A stretch of DNA of 64,000 nucleotides from Pseudomaricurvus sp. HS19 (GTDB taxonomy: Bacteria > Pseudomonadota > Gammaproteobacteria > Pseudomonadales > Cellvibrionaceae), in NCBI RefSeq assembly GCF_009857815.1, contig NZ_WVVW01000001.1:1178001-1242000 (forward strand), given 5' to 3'. The notes beneath the pieces were generated by a model that had not been told where the DNA came from, did no database searches, and was given only the letters and a program-made list of their open reading frames with translations. Position numbers and translations under genes: made by a program. Shown one piece after another: positions 1 to 8,527 of the stretch; the first letter of the stretch is position 1, and the number at the start of each line of letters is the position of its first letter.

Positions 1-142
1 TGGTGTCCGGTGGAGCCGGCTGCTGATAGACACTGAAGTAGTAGAGCAGGAAGAGAACCGCCGCCAACCAGATAAACCATGGATCGCGAAACAGCTGTGG
101 TTTTTGTGACGATGAGGATTTGTCGGGGGGCGTTTTGTCCAT
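1..142 (-). CDS. 5' end of an unidentified membrane-anchored protein (partial)
   Basis: The gene runs off the left edge and only its first 47 codons are visible, from an ATG on the minus strand. A hydrophilic start of about 20 residues rich in Lys, Ser and Pro is followed by a hydrophobic segment at residues 21-39 (PWFIWLAAVLFLLYYFSVY), which looks like a single N-terminal membrane anchor, and then a Pro/Gln-rich linker. An FtsH-type membrane protease would have such a start, but nothing visible is diagnostic. It is transcribed in the same direction as uspE and lies 145 bp downstream of it. Confidence 0.5.
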   Translation of the reverse strand, partial: MDKTPPDKSSSSQKPQLFRDPWFIWLAAVLFLLYYFSVYQQPAPPDT

Positions 143-287
143 GTTACTCTCTGCGGAGTCTGTACGAATTATGGATTGGCAGCCTGGGACATACTGGCCA
201 GAGAGGCGATGCTACCTCTAACGGAAGGCCGGAGGCTCGCGCTTGCCAGCCACACCAGGCGGGCGGACAGCAAGCGCAGTCGACAAC

Positions 288-1094
288 TCAGTTGAGGGTC
301 ATCACATCCACTTTCAGGGCCGACATCACGCGCTCTGACGTATTACCACGCATGGCCATCAGCAAACCCTTGCGGCGCAGGGTACCAATCACCACGATAT
401 CCGCGGAAATCTCCTCGGCCAGTTTGGATACAACCTCATCCGCCGGCCCCTGCAGAATGTGCAGCTTGTCCGCCTCAATACCGATGCTGCGCATCATGTT
501 GCCACGGTCCGGGTAACTGAGGGAGTCCGAATAGGCATTTACTACCTGGAAGTCGGCGTCGTAGTGCTCTGCCAGCCACTTGCCGCGGGTCAGGATGCGG
601 GTATTCAGGTCTTCATACTCCGGCGAACGATCCTGCATTTTAACGGCAGCCAGAACCACCTCGCGCTTGCTGGGAACACCAGGACGGCAGATCACCACCG
701 GACACTTGGCGTGGCGCATCAGCTGCCACTTGTTATCGGTAAGGCGATTGCGTGAACGCTGTGCCGAGTAGTCAGACAACAGGATCATATCCGGATCGGT
801 TTTCTCTGCCGCCTGCAAAATCGCCTCATACCAATCGGTCGACCAGCAGATCACCAGCGTGTAATCCAGCTGCTGCTCATCAAGGGGGCGACGCAGGGCT
901 TCGAACCAATGGTTGTCGCGATAAATGTCCGGATTGTCGGCGTCCATGGAAGTCGCAGCAGGGTCTACGCCCACGAAAATTTTCAGCTTCGGCTTCACCT
1001 CGCGACGGCGGGAGGTAATCAGGGCGCGCTGCAGGGCAATATGCTCATCCTGGGTAGGATCAACGACAATAAACAGTGTATCCGGGTTGGCCAT
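288..1094 (-). CDS. uspE: UspE-like tandem universal stress protein
   Basis: This 268-residue protein has the length and two-domain layout of UspE (YdaA): one Usp domain at about residues 1-145 and a second at about 150-268. The second domain ends with the nucleotide-loop region IVVIGTLRRKGLLMAM followed by RGNTSERV, typical of Usp proteins. UspE proteins are cytoplasmic and linked to stress survival and motility or aggregation. In Escherichia coli uspE lies next to fnr. Here one gene separates them, and uspE is divergent from it across an FNR-type box at 1246-1259. Regulation by FNR is plausible but the box is 150 bp from this start. Confidence 0.88.
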   Translation of the reverse strand: MANPDTLFIVVDPTQDEHIALQRALITSRRREVKPKLKIFVGVDPAATSMDADNPDIYRDNHWFEALRRPLDEQQLDYTLVICWSTDWYEAILQAAEKTDPDMILLSDYSAQRSRNRLTDNKWQLMRHAKCPVVICRPGVPSKREVVLAAVKMQDRSPEYEDLNTRILTRGKWLAEHYDADFQVVNAYSDSLSYPDRGNMMRSIGIEADKLHILQGPADEVVSKLAEEISADIVVIGTLRRKGLLMAMRGNTSERVMSALKVDVMTLN

Positions 1095-1245
1095 ATTATT
1101 TGTTTTCCAGTTCCTGGTGAATTCACTAACAGTCTATGCCGGCTTGTATGGCCGGTTGTTGACAGTGGCCAGTCTAACAACTGGTGTCAGTGCCAGCGAG
1201 CAGATTTTTGCCGCCACCACAACCCTCAGCGCGCTTAGACCTTAG

Positions 1246-1259
1246 TTGACGTGTATCAA
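1246..1259 (+). promoter_or_regulatory. Predicted FNR/ANR box upstream of the HemN-like gene
   Basis: The sequence TTGACGTGTATCAA matches the FNR consensus TTGAT-N4-ATCAA at 9 of 10 fixed bases. A -10-like hexamer TAGACT lies at 1282-1287, exactly 22 bp after the box, which would centre the box at -41.5 of a start near 1294, the class II activator position. A perfect TATAAT at 1295-1300 is a second -10 candidate. The fnr gene itself is 1.4 kb downstream. Confidence 0.65.
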
Positions 1260-1322
1260 CGGCAGTCAGCCAGCAGCTGTTTAGACTGGCCCCATATAAT
1301 TCAAATCCTCCCGAGGTGGGCC

Positions 1323-2552
1323 ATGTCATCCCATACCTTTCCGCTGACAGAGACCAGCACAACAGACCAGGCCGGCAGCTACACCGCGAGCGGCTGCTGG
1401 GAACAAGCCTATGCCGAACACGGCGTGGACCCGGAGGATCTCCACATCACACCACTGCGCCAGCAGCAAGCCTCACCACTGGGATTGAGCTTCTACGCCC
1501 CGCCCCAACTGCAACGCCAGTTACAAAGCAGTCCCTACTCGCCCCGCCACCTGCTGGACGCCATGCTCAGGGAGCTGGGGCAGCGCAGCGAAGACACCGG
1601 GCGGCGCAAGGTGCTGTGCCTCTATTGGCACCTGCCCCACGATCTGCTGGACGACGCAGAAGTCACCGAATTTATGTATTTTGTCGGCCGTCGCTACCCC
1701 CTGGGGGACAACCCCGAGGTAGATTACTGTGTCGGTTTCAGTGGCAACGACCTGCAACCGGGGCGGCTGGCATTGTTTAAGGGACTTGGTTTTAACCACT
1801 TGCAGCTGGTGTGGGACGGACAGCAGTCAGGCCCGCAAACGGATCTGCCCACCGTTAACGGGGAGGCCCTGCTGACCCGCGCCTCGGCCTACTGCCAGCA
1901 GTTCCACTTCCGCCACTTCAGCCTGCGACTGGAGCACCCCCTGCCCCACCTGGAGCGCACCCTGAGGGCTATGGAGACGGCCGGTATGCGGCTGCCCGAA
2001 CGCATTGTTGTGACCCCCGACAGCAGCGCCGGGTTTGAGCGTTTCAGCGAGCAGTTCCGGGCCCTGCGACAGCTGCAATACCGGGTGCTGGGCAACGATT
2101 GCTTCGTGCGCAGCGCTTCCCCGCTGGCCAATGCACAAGCAGAGCACCACCTCACCCTCAATACCGAAGGCTATAACCACCTCGGCGTGCACGACGTGGT
2201 GGGGCTGGGCCCGGGTAACCGCAGCAGTCTGGGCCACCTGCGCCAACTCAATCCGGCAACCCTGACCGACTACCTGCGCCTGCAGCCCCGCCTGCTGTTT
2301 GCCCCCCTCCCCAATGCCCGGCTGAAAGCGTTTATCGACTCACTTCTGTGCTATCACAGCGCGGACCTGAAATACCTGCAGGATCGCTACCAGCTCAACC
2401 TGGAAACCATCCTGCAGCGCTGGCGAGAGCAAGAGCAGACACCCGGGGAGCTATTCAGCATCAACAACAGCCAGATACACCTGACCGAGTGCGGAATTCT
2501 GCGCCTGGCGACCCTCTGCAAACAGGCGCTAAACCCTGGTACAGACTCTTGA
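1323..2552 (+). CDS. HemN-like coproporphyrinogen III oxidase relative without the radical-SAM cysteines
   Basis: The start chosen is the ATG at 1323, preceded by GAGGTGG, giving 409 residues. The second half resembles oxygen-independent coproporphyrinogen III oxidase: an EGYNHLGVHDVVGLGPG stretch sits where HemN has its conserved GY-T-GD-DLLGMG segment, and the C-terminal wing domain resembles HemN in length and pattern. The CxxxCxxC motif that binds the 4Fe-4S cluster should lie near the segment VLCLYWHLPHDLLDDAEV, and it is absent. The protein therefore cannot be a normal radical-SAM enzyme. Position next to fnr and an FNR box upstream match the usual hemN context. Function is unknown; the family call is by pattern only. 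Confidence 0.6.
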   Translation: MSSHTFPLTETSTTDQAGSYTASGCWEQAYAEHGVDPEDLHITPLRQQQASPLGLSFYAPPQLQRQLQSSPYSPRHLLDAMLRELGQRSEDTGRRKVLCLYWHLPHDLLDDAEVTEFMYFVGRRYPLGDNPEVDYCVGFSGNDLQPGRLALFKGLGFNHLQLVWDGQQSGPQTDLPTVNGEALLTRASAYCQQFHFRHFSLRLEHPLPHLERTLRAMETAGMRLPERIVVTPDSSAGFERFSEQFRALRQLQYRVLGNDCFVRSASPLANAQAEHHLTLNTEGYNHLGVHDVVGLGPGNRSSLGHLRQLNPATLTDYLRLQPRLLFAPLPNARLKAFIDSLLCYHSADLKYLQDRYQLNLETILQRWREQEQTPGELFSINNSQIHLTECGILRLATLCKQALNPGTDS

Positions 2553-2662
2553 TTCCAGCGTCGAAAGCACGAGTATCCATTTGACGCCATACCGGTGCTA
2601 TAGCAAAATATCGGCTCTACCCGCCACCCGTGTTCCGCACGTCCCCAGATAGAGCCAGCTTC

Positions 2663-3427
2663 ATGAGTGATACCAACGCCACATGCGCCAAACCGGTTCA
2701 ACGCTGTCACCACAATCCTCTTGTGTCCTGTGGCGACTGTCGGCTCAACGCGATCTGCCTGCCCATCAGCCTGCATGTGGAAGATATCGACAAGCTGGAC
2801 CAGATCATTCAGCGCGGCCGCCCACTGCAGAAGGGCGAGTACCTGTATCGCTCCAACGACCAGTTTACGTCGGTATTTGCCGTTCGTTCCGGCACCATCA
2901 AGGCGGTCAACATCACCAACGACGGTGAAGAGCAGGTCACCGGATTCTATCTGCCGGGTGAAATTCTCGGCATGGATGGCATCGCCCAGAATCACTACAC
3001 CAACTCCGCCATTGCCCTGGAGACCTCGGCAATTTGCGAAATTCCCTTCTCCCGCCTGGAAGAGCTGAGCCTGCGCCTGCCTTCACTGCAGCGACACTTC
3101 TTCCAGCTGATGAGCAAGGAAATTACCGCCGACCAGCAGTTGATCACGCTGCTGAGCAAGAACAGCGCCGACGAACGCATCGCAGCCCTGCTGCTGAGCA
3201 TCTCCGCCCGCAACCAGAACCGGCACCTGTCGGCAACCTCTTTCCGCCTGCCCATGTCGCGCTCCGATATCGGTAACTACCTGGGCCTGACCATCGAAAC
3301 CGTCAGCCGTGTATTCAGCCGCTTCCAGAAAAAAGAGCTGCTGGCAGTGGATAAAAAAGAGATCAATATCCTGGATATGGACGGACTGAAGAACGTCGCG
3401 CAAGCACAACCCGCCAGTCGCAGCTGA
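2663..3427 (+). CDS. fnr: FNR/ANR oxygen-sensing transcription regulator
   Basis: This 254-residue CRP/FNR-family regulator senses oxygen through a 4Fe-4S cluster. The N-terminal ligands are present with the CxxCxxxxxC spacing (C23, C26, C32), and the fourth ligand is C125 in ETSAIC. A cyclic-nucleotide-like beta barrel (about 35-150) is followed by the dimer helix and a helix-turn-helix with the FNR recognition pattern DIGNYLGLTIETVSRVFSRF. The ATG at 2663 is preferred over an upstream GTG at 2630 because the family starts shortly before the first cysteines. Two FNR boxes nearby (1246-1259 and 4287-4300) make the HemN-like gene and ompW likely targets. Confidence 0.95.
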   Translation: MSDTNATCAKPVQRCHHNPLVSCGDCRLNAICLPISLHVEDIDKLDQIIQRGRPLQKGEYLYRSNDQFTSVFAVRSGTIKAVNITNDGEEQVTGFYLPGEILGMDGIAQNHYTNSAIALETSAICEIPFSRLEELSLRLPSLQRHFFQLMSKEITADQQLITLLSKNSADERIAALLLSISARNQNRHLSATSFRLPMSRSDIGNYLGLTIETVSRVFSRFQKKELLAVDKKEINILDMDGLKNVAQAQPASRS

Positions 3428-3472
3428 CTCCTTGCAACGCTCGCACCCCGGCCAGCAGATCCAGACAGACAC

Positions 3473-3504
3473 AAAAAAGCCCGGTATATACCGGGCTTTT
3501 TTTT
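3473..3504. terminator. Bidirectional terminator between fnr and ompW
   Basis: The stem AAGCCCGGTA / TACCGGGCTT is flanked by A6 on the left and T8 on the right, so it can end transcription from both convergent genes. Confidence 0.92.
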
Positions 3505-3525
3505 GGTTCACAGGCAAGCGTTCAA

Positions 3526-4215
3526 TCAGAACTTGTAACCAACGTTGAGCTGGTAGACCCATGGGTCGATCTCAACATTATCAATGGTAATGGTGTTGGC
3601 ACCCGCAGTGATTTCAGCATCGGTGTCGATGTCAATCCAACGCAGGGAAGCGTTTACCTGCCAGTTGTCATTGAGCTGCACATCCACGCCCACCTGCAGT
3701 GCCAGACCAATGGAGTCATCCAGTTCCAGGTCTGCAGAGCCCAGTACACCCTCCAGATCGGAAGAGACATCTTCTTCAAAGAACATGGTGTAGTTAATAC
3801 CGGCACCTACGTAAGGCGCGATCTGGCCCGCAGAACCCATAGGGTACCAGACAGCGGACAGCGTCGGTGGCAGGTGGCTGGTTTCGCCCGCGTCTACCTT
3901 GCCCAGACCCAGCGCACCGGTATCGGCAGTGATGTCATGGGTAAATGGTGTCGCCGCCAGCAGCTCAACACCGAAATCGCTGTTGATCATGTAGGTGACG
4001 GTCAAGCCGAGCTGGGTATCGGAATCCACCTCCACTTCACTGCCACTGATCGCACCACCGTTCAGGGCCAGTGGGTCACTGCTGTCATCGGGAGCCACGT
4101 GTGCCACACCGGCACGTACAATCCAGTCACCTGCTTCATAGGCATTGGCCTGCATGGCAAAGGTTGCACAGGAAACCGCAGCAGCCAGGGACAGATGCTT
4201 AAATACCTTATTCAT
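3526..4215 (-). CDS. ompW: OmpW family outer membrane porin
   Basis: The 229-residue protein has a Sec signal peptide with a cleavage site after AMQANA (about residue 25) and ends in an aromatic residue (NVGYKF), as outer membrane barrels do. OmpW proteins are eight-stranded barrels with a hydrophobic channel for small nonpolar molecules, and they respond to oxygen and oxidants. Motifs of the family include WIVRAGVAHVAPDDSS near the N-terminus and PYVGAGINYTMFF in the middle. The promoter carries an FNR box at the class II position, in line with FNR activation of ompW in enterobacteria. Confidence 0.93.
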   Translation of the reverse strand: MNKVFKHLSLAAAVSCATFAMQANAYEAGDWIVRAGVAHVAPDDSSDPLALNGGAISGSEVEVDSDTQLGLTVTYMINSDFGVELLAATPFTHDITADTGALGLGKVDAGETSHLPPTLSAVWYPMGSAGQIAPYVGAGINYTMFFEEDVSSDLEGVLGSADLELDDSIGLALQVGVDVQLNDNWQVNASLRWIDIDTDAEITAGANTITIDNVEIDPWVYQLNVGYKF

Positions 4216-4258
4216 ATTCCGCTCTCTCTTTCAGGGTATATCTTGTTGTGATGGGTGC

Positions 4259-4300
4259 ATTACAACGGAAAGCGGCACAAGGTTTCTTGATCTGGATTAA
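4259..4300 (-). promoter_or_regulatory. ompW promoter with FNR box at -41.5
   Basis: Read on the plus strand, TTGATCTGGATTAA at 4287-4300 matches TTGAT-N4-ATCAA with one mismatch. On the minus strand a -10 element TGTAAT (5 of 6) lies at 4264-4259, 22 bp from the box. With a start at about 4252 the box centre is at -41.5. The spacing equals that at the HemN-like gene. Confidence 0.75.
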
Positions 4301-4360
4301 GTCTTTTACAACTCCCGCGCGACACGGGACAATTGCGCAAACCCCACCGGAGTGATGGTA

Positions 4361-4963
4361 ATGACAACTTCCCGACTGGACACTTCCCGACTGGACAGAG
4401 TCCTGCAGCTTATTGACGAGCGCAACGCACAGGACCCCCGCAGTGAACTGCTTGAAAACCAGGACATACCCAAAGAGCTTCTCTATGGCCAGCGCATGAG
4501 CGCCACACTGCAAAACTTCAAGCCCGATGCCGGCGAACTGTTGCAGATCGCTTGCCGCGCACAACATATCGAGCGCTGGATCCTGCCGCGCAGCGACTAC
4601 CCCATGGATCGCCAGGGCTACAAACAGTGGCGTACCCAACTGGCCCAGCACCACGGCCAACTGACCGCGCAACTGATGGCCGGGTGTGGTTACAGTGAAG
4701 ACGAGCAGCAACGGGTCGCGACCATCCTGCAGAAAAAGCAGCTCAAGCGGGACGCGGAAGTCCAGACCCTGGAGGACGTCGCCTGCCTGGTGTTCCTGGA
4801 ATATTACCTGAACGAGTTTGCCGGCAAGCACGAGCACCAGAAACTGCTGGATATCGTGCGCAAGACCTGGAACAAAATGTCCGACGAGGGACACGCTGCT
4901 GCCCTGCAATTGCCCCTCTCCGCTAACATGCTGGATATGGTCAAGGAAGCGCTGGGCCTGTAA
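4361..4963 (+). CDS. DUF4202 family protein
   Basis: The 200-residue product matches the DUF4202 pattern: DPRSELLENQDIPKELLYGQ near the N-terminus, then RAQHIERWILPRSDYPM, the helical region with LEDVACLVFLEYYLNEF, and KTWNKMSDEGHAAAL near the end. The conserved His, Asp and Glu residues suggest an HD-like helical fold, but no activity is established that I can point to. The start at 4361 follows GGAGTG at a normal distance; in-frame GTG 4352 and ATG 4355 are alternatives. Codons 3-12 hold a 15-bp tandem duplication. The SirB-like gene follows after two bases, so the two probably form an operon. Confidence 0.8.
   Translation: MTTSRLDTSRLDRVLQLIDERNAQDPRSELLENQDIPKELLYGQRMSATLQNFKPDAGELLQIACRAQHIERWILPRSDYPMDRQGYKQWRTQLAQHHGQLTAQLMAGCGYSEDEQQRVATILQKKQLKRDAEVQTLEDVACLVFLEYYLNEFAGKHEHQKLLDIVRKTWNKMSDEGHAAALQLPLSANMLDMVKEALGL
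4368..4397 (+). repeat. 15-bp tandem duplication inside the DUF4202 gene
   Basis: Two exact copies of CTTCCCGACTGGACA lie head to tail and encode a repeated TSRLD at the N-terminus. The reading frame is kept. Confidence 0.9.
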
Positions 4964-4965
4964 GC

Positions 4966-5334
4966 ATGACCTACCTGACGTTAAAAACTGTGCACCAGCT
5001 GCTGGTGGCGATGAGCGTTTCGTTCTGGATGTTGCGTCTGCACTGGCAACGTCGCAATACGCTGCAAACCAAAGGCGCCTGGCCACGGCGGCTGGCACCA
5101 ATGATTGATACGCTGCTGCTGGGCAGCGGACTCTGGCTTATACACCTGACAAACTTCACACCCTTTAACAGCCACTGGCTGACCGCGAAACTGGTTTTGC
5201 TGATTTGCTACATCCTGTTGGGGGCCATGGCCCTGAACTACGGCCGCCCCCGACATCGCGTCGCCTATTGCAGCGCCGGCATAATTTGTGTGCTGCTTAT
5301 GATTCTGCTCGCCAGGTTCAAACCTGCCTTGTGA
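4966..5334 (+). CDS. SirB-like integral membrane protein
   Basis: The 122-residue protein is almost wholly hydrophobic, with four predicted membrane helices (about 5-25, 45-62, 68-88 and 98-117). The N-terminal pattern LKTVHQLLVAMSVSFWMLR and the RLAPMIDTLLLGSGLWL segment are those of the SirB family of small inner membrane proteins. The family was named from a Salmonella invasion regulator locus, but a molecular role is not known. The gene starts two bases after the DUF4202 stop codon and is likely cotranscribed with it. Confidence 0.8.
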   Translation: MTYLTLKTVHQLLVAMSVSFWMLRLHWQRRNTLQTKGAWPRRLAPMIDTLLLGSGLWLIHLTNFTPFNSHWLTAKLVLLICYILLGAMALNYGRPRHRVAYCSAGIICVLLMILLARFKPAL

Positions 5335-5436
5335 TAGGGACATGCCTCCGCCATAATCCGGGGCCATTTGGCATCCGGTGCAGTCCGGTGCCTTACCCAG
5401 CCATACCTGACCTAACGGATTGATAACAAGACGCTC

Positions 5437-6354
5437 ATGTGGTTTAAAAATCTTCTCGTATACCGTTTTACCCGCCCCTTTGATCTCTCCCCCGAACAGC
5501 TCGACGAACAACTGCGCAAGGATCAGTTCACCCCCTGCGGCAGCCAGGAGACCAGCCAGGCTGGCTGGGTATCCCCCATGGGCGACCTCAGCCAGGAGCT
5601 CTGCCACACCGCCAATGGCTGCATCATGCTCTGCGCCCGCAAGGAGGAAAAAATCCTCCCCGCCGCCGTGGTCAGGGAAAGGCTCGAGCAGCGTGTGCAG
5701 GAGATAGAAGCCAAAGAAGATCGTCGTGTCTATCGCAAAGAGAAAGAGACACTCAAGGAAGAGATCATTTTCGAGTGCCTGCCCCAGGCCTTCACCAAAT
5801 CACGCCGCACCTTTGGTTACATCGACACCCAACAGGGCCTGCTGCTGGTGGATGCCTCCAGCTATGCGGCCGCCGAAGCCTGGATCAAGCTGCTGCGCGA
5901 AAGCATCGGCAGCCTGCCGGTGATTGCGGTGCAGGTGGTTGATACCCCGGCGCGGGTCATGACCGACTGGCTGCAGGGGGGCGAACTGCCGGAGGCACTG
6001 GAGAACGGTGACGAATGTGAGATGCGGGAGGCCAGTGAAGGCGGCGCCATTGCACGGATGAAGAAGCAGGATTTGAGCGGCGACGAGATCGAAGCCCACC
6101 TCTCCGCCGGCAAACTGGTGCATAAGCTGGCCCTGCAGTGGGACGAGCAAGTGCAGTTTGTGCTGCAGGATGACCTGGCCATCAAGCGCCTGCGCTTCAG
6201 CGAAAAACTGGTCACCGAGGCTCAGGACGCCTCAGACGGGGACAAGGCCGCCCAGTTCAACGCTGACTTTGCCCTGATGACCGGCACGCTGCAGGAGCTG
6301 CTCCCTGCCCTCTTCAGCTGGTTTGGAGGCGTCAACGACCACACCCCGGTGTAA
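5437..6354 (+). CDS. rdgC: RdgC recombination-associated protein
   Basis: The product is 305 residues, the usual length of RdgC, a ring-shaped DNA-binding protein that limits RecA access to duplex DNA. The N-terminus MWFKNLLVYRFTRPF, the segment GWVSPMGDLSQELCH and the central FTKSRRTFGYIDTQQGLLLV are family hallmarks. The start at 5437 fits the family alignment. It is not tightly linked to its neighbours: 102 bp separate it from the SirB-like gene and 144 bp from the following gene. Confidence 0.95.
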   Translation: MWFKNLLVYRFTRPFDLSPEQLDEQLRKDQFTPCGSQETSQAGWVSPMGDLSQELCHTANGCIMLCARKEEKILPAAVVRERLEQRVQEIEAKEDRRVYRKEKETLKEEIIFECLPQAFTKSRRTFGYIDTQQGLLLVDASSYAAAEAWIKLLRESIGSLPVIAVQVVDTPARVMTDWLQGGELPEALENGDECEMREASEGGAIARMKKQDLSGDEIEAHLSAGKLVHKLALQWDEQVQFVLQDDLAIKRLRFSEKLVTEAQDASDGDKAAQFNADFALMTGTLQELLPALFSWFGGVNDHTPV

Positions 6355-6498
6355 AGGTCATTTACGGCCATGTTGGCGCTCATATCTACATATTAATTGA
6401 CACAATGCCAGAGCGTGACTTAAATCACGATCGTACCCAGAGACGCCGTGGCCCGACCACGGCTCATAATAAACATAACAGTACTCAGGTGTGTCACT

Positions 6499-6987
6499 AT
6501 GAAAACCTTCACCCTCCCGGTGTTGCTGGTCCTGCTGCTGCCTTGCCTGGCGCAGGCGGAAGACGACTTCCCCAGCTATCTCTCACCCAAATATTGCACA
6601 GACGTAAAGCTCGACTTTATGACCAGCTCCATGAAGAGCCTGCGTCGATACCGCGACTCCCAGCTCGCCTCCCGTCATCGCGGCGGCATGAACAATATCC
6701 GCACCTACCTGATGCAACGGCAGGAGTGGCTACTGGAATGCGACAGCTATCTGCAGGCCACCCGTGAAACCCGGCTGTTCAAGGATGACGCCACCTCGGC
6801 CAACATCTTCAACGCCATTGAAAGCGTCAGCAGCGAGCTGCAATCCCTGATCGCAGGGGTCAGCTATTCCGTGGAGCCAGGTGGTGAAATCACCGATGTC
6901 GCTTCGCAGAAGTTCGACCGACTGTTCAAACTGGTGGATGATCATCAGACCTTGCTGATGATGAGAGGACAGTTCGTAGCCCGCTAA
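6499..6987 (+). CDS. Secreted protein of unknown function
   Basis: The 162-residue product begins with a clear Sec signal peptide (MKTFTLPVLLVLLLPCLAQA, cleavage about residue 20). The mature part is mostly helical in character, with two cysteines (in PKYCTDV and LLECDSY) that could form a disulfide in the periplasm. I recognise no family. The ATG at 6499 is chosen over an upstream start because it places the signal peptide at the N-terminus. A strong terminator directly follows the gene, which therefore looks monocistronic. Confidence 0.7.
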   Translation: MKTFTLPVLLVLLLPCLAQAEDDFPSYLSPKYCTDVKLDFMTSSMKSLRRYRDSQLASRHRGGMNNIRTYLMQRQEWLLECDSYLQATRETRLFKDDATSANIFNAIESVSSELQSLIAGVSYSVEPGGEITDVASQKFDRLFKLVDDHQTLLMMRGQFVAR

Positions 6988-7012
6988 TGACGGGCACGTT
7001 CACTGCACAGAC

Positions 7013-7039
7013 AACAGGTGCCGGGCGGCACCTGTTTTT
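7013..7039 (+). terminator. Intrinsic terminator after the secreted-protein gene
   Basis: The stem AACAGGTGCC / GGCACCTGTT with loop GGGC is followed by a T run. The T run touches the stop codon of the convergent gene at 7039. Confidence 0.9.
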
Positions 7040-7353
7040 CAGCTCTCCTCAGCCGAGGATTTCCGCTTCAGTGACAGGGTTGCGCGTGGCGCACTGTCAG
7101 CGGGACGCTTGTAGGACTTCTGTACCCGGCTGACCGGGACTCTTGACGGCGCATTCTGCTTCGCCGCTTCTGCAATAGCCTCCACACCGAGGCGCAACAG
7201 TCGCACCTGCTCAATGGCACTCATTCCCACAGGGAACTTGCCGGGGTGTACAGCACTGGGATCTCTTGGGTTGCCTTCCACTTCCAACCGGAATCCGCTT
7301 TCATGGACGGCGCATCGACTGTCCAGGTCAACCGTCCAAGCATTTAGATTCAT
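7039..7353 (-). CDS. Hypothetical protein with basic C-terminus
   Basis: A 104-residue product starts at the ATG at 7353 with MNLNAWTVDLDSRCAVHESG. The longer reading frame back to 7470 has no better support. The N-terminal 60 residues look folded (FRLEVEGNPRDPSAVHPGKF, then the helix MSAIEQVRLLRLGVEAIAEA), while the last 35 residues are rich in Lys, Arg, Pro and Ser and probably disordered. No family is recognised. It lies between two unrelated units and has no operon partner. Confidence 0.55.
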   Translation of the reverse strand: MNLNAWTVDLDSRCAVHESGFRLEVEGNPRDPSAVHPGKFPVGMSAIEQVRLLRLGVEAIAEAAKQNAPSRVPVSRVQKSYKRPADSAPRATLSLKRKSSAEES

Positions 7354-7503
7354 AGTTTTAACTTCATTCTGGAATAATTGGCCGTCGATTACACCACACA
7401 GCCAGCATCGGGTAAAAGGGAAAAGAGCAGCGGCTGTGACCTGATCGACGCAATGGATATGGCGCCACAATCAACGCGCCACTGAGGAGGGATACCGTGC
7501 CGG

Positions 7504-8448
7504 TTAATCCCCTTCCCGCAGCTGGCGCTCGGGAGCCGGCGCACCAATATGGTCCTGGTTACGCTGTTTGGCCAGGGTCACCTGCTTCTGGCGTTCGGCA
7601 AATCGCTGGCGCTGCTCCGGGGTCTGGCGGTGGTGGCAGCGGGGACAAGCGACGCCTTCGATATAGAGTTCAGAGGCCTTGTCGGCCTCGCTGATGGGCT
7701 CACGACAGCCGTGGCAGAGGTCGTAGGAGCCGGGCTGCAGGTCGTGGCCGACGCTGACCCGATTGTCGAAGACGTAGCACTCGCCGTCCCACAGGCTGTC
7801 GCTGGCAGGAACGTCCTCCAGGTATTGCAGGATGCCGCCATGGAGGTGGTAGACCTCATCAAAGCCCTGCTCCTTCAGATAGGCGGTGGACTTTTCACAG
7901 CGGATGCCGCCGGTGCAGAACATGGCGACCTTTTTGTGCCTGGCCGGATCCAGCTCCCGCGTCACATAGTCGGGGAACTCCCGGAAACTGGCAGTATTGG
8001 GGTTGAGGGCGCCGCGGAAGCTGCCCAGCTCGTACTCGTAGTCGTTGCGGGTGTCGATCACCACCACTTCGGGATCGGAGATAAGCGCATTCCAGTCTTT
8101 CGGGGCCACATAGGTGCCCACCACCCGCCGCGGGTCAATCCCCTCCACCCCCATGGTGACAATCTCTTTCTTGAGCTTCACCTTCATGCGGTAGAACGGC
8201 AGGGTCGTGTCAAACGACTCCTTATGACTCAGGTCCACCAGCCGCTCATCGGCCCGCAGCCACGCCAACAGACGATCAATGCCCTCCCGGGTACCCGCCA
8301 CCGTGCCATTGATGCCCTCGGCGGCCAGCAGCAGTGTGCCCTTGATACCGGCGTCCAGGCACTCCTGCAACAGGGGTTCGCGCAGCTGCTGATAATCCGG
8401 CAGGGCGACAAACTTGTAGAGGGCGGCAATAACGTAGGGCTGGGACAT
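7504..8448 (-). CDS. trhO: tRNA uridine(34) hydroxylase TrhO (YceA rhodanese family)
   Basis: TrhO forms 5-hydroxyuridine at the wobble position of tRNAs in an oxygen-dependent way. The 314-residue product has the N-terminal acylphosphatase-like domain ([20 protein letters not shown]), then a rhodanese domain with active-site loop [11 protein letters not shown] (C178 and C184). The C-terminal part carries CHGCREPI and CPRCH cysteine pairs that probably bind zinc. The ATG at 8448 is chosen; a GTG three codons upstream is possible. bolA lies 79 bp upstream in the same direction. Confidence 0.93.
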   Translation of the reverse strand: MSQPYVIAALYKFVALPDYQQLREPLLQECLDAGIKGTLLLAAEGINGTVAGTREGIDRLLAWLRADERLVDLSHKESFDTTLPFYRMKVKLKKEIVTMGVEGIDPRRVVGTYVAPKDWNALISDPEVVVIDTRNDYEYELGSFRGALNPNTASFREFPDYVTRELDPARHKKVAMFCTGGIRCEKSTAYLKEQGFDEVYHLHGGILQYLEDVPASDSLWDGECYVFDNRVSVGHDLQPGSYDLCHGCREPISEADKASELYIEGVACPRCHHRQTPEQRQRFAERQKQVTLAKQRNQDHIGAPAPERQLREGD

Positions 8449-8527
8449 GGCAATCACTTCGGGTCTGGCTAAAAAGCGCGCAATTGTACCCGCTTGGCAG
8501 GCTGCCGCCTAGACCCGCCAGACAGCG

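Noticed and set aside
7549-8472. A 307-codon open frame on the plus strand
   Set aside because: It is antisense to trhO, which has full motif support.
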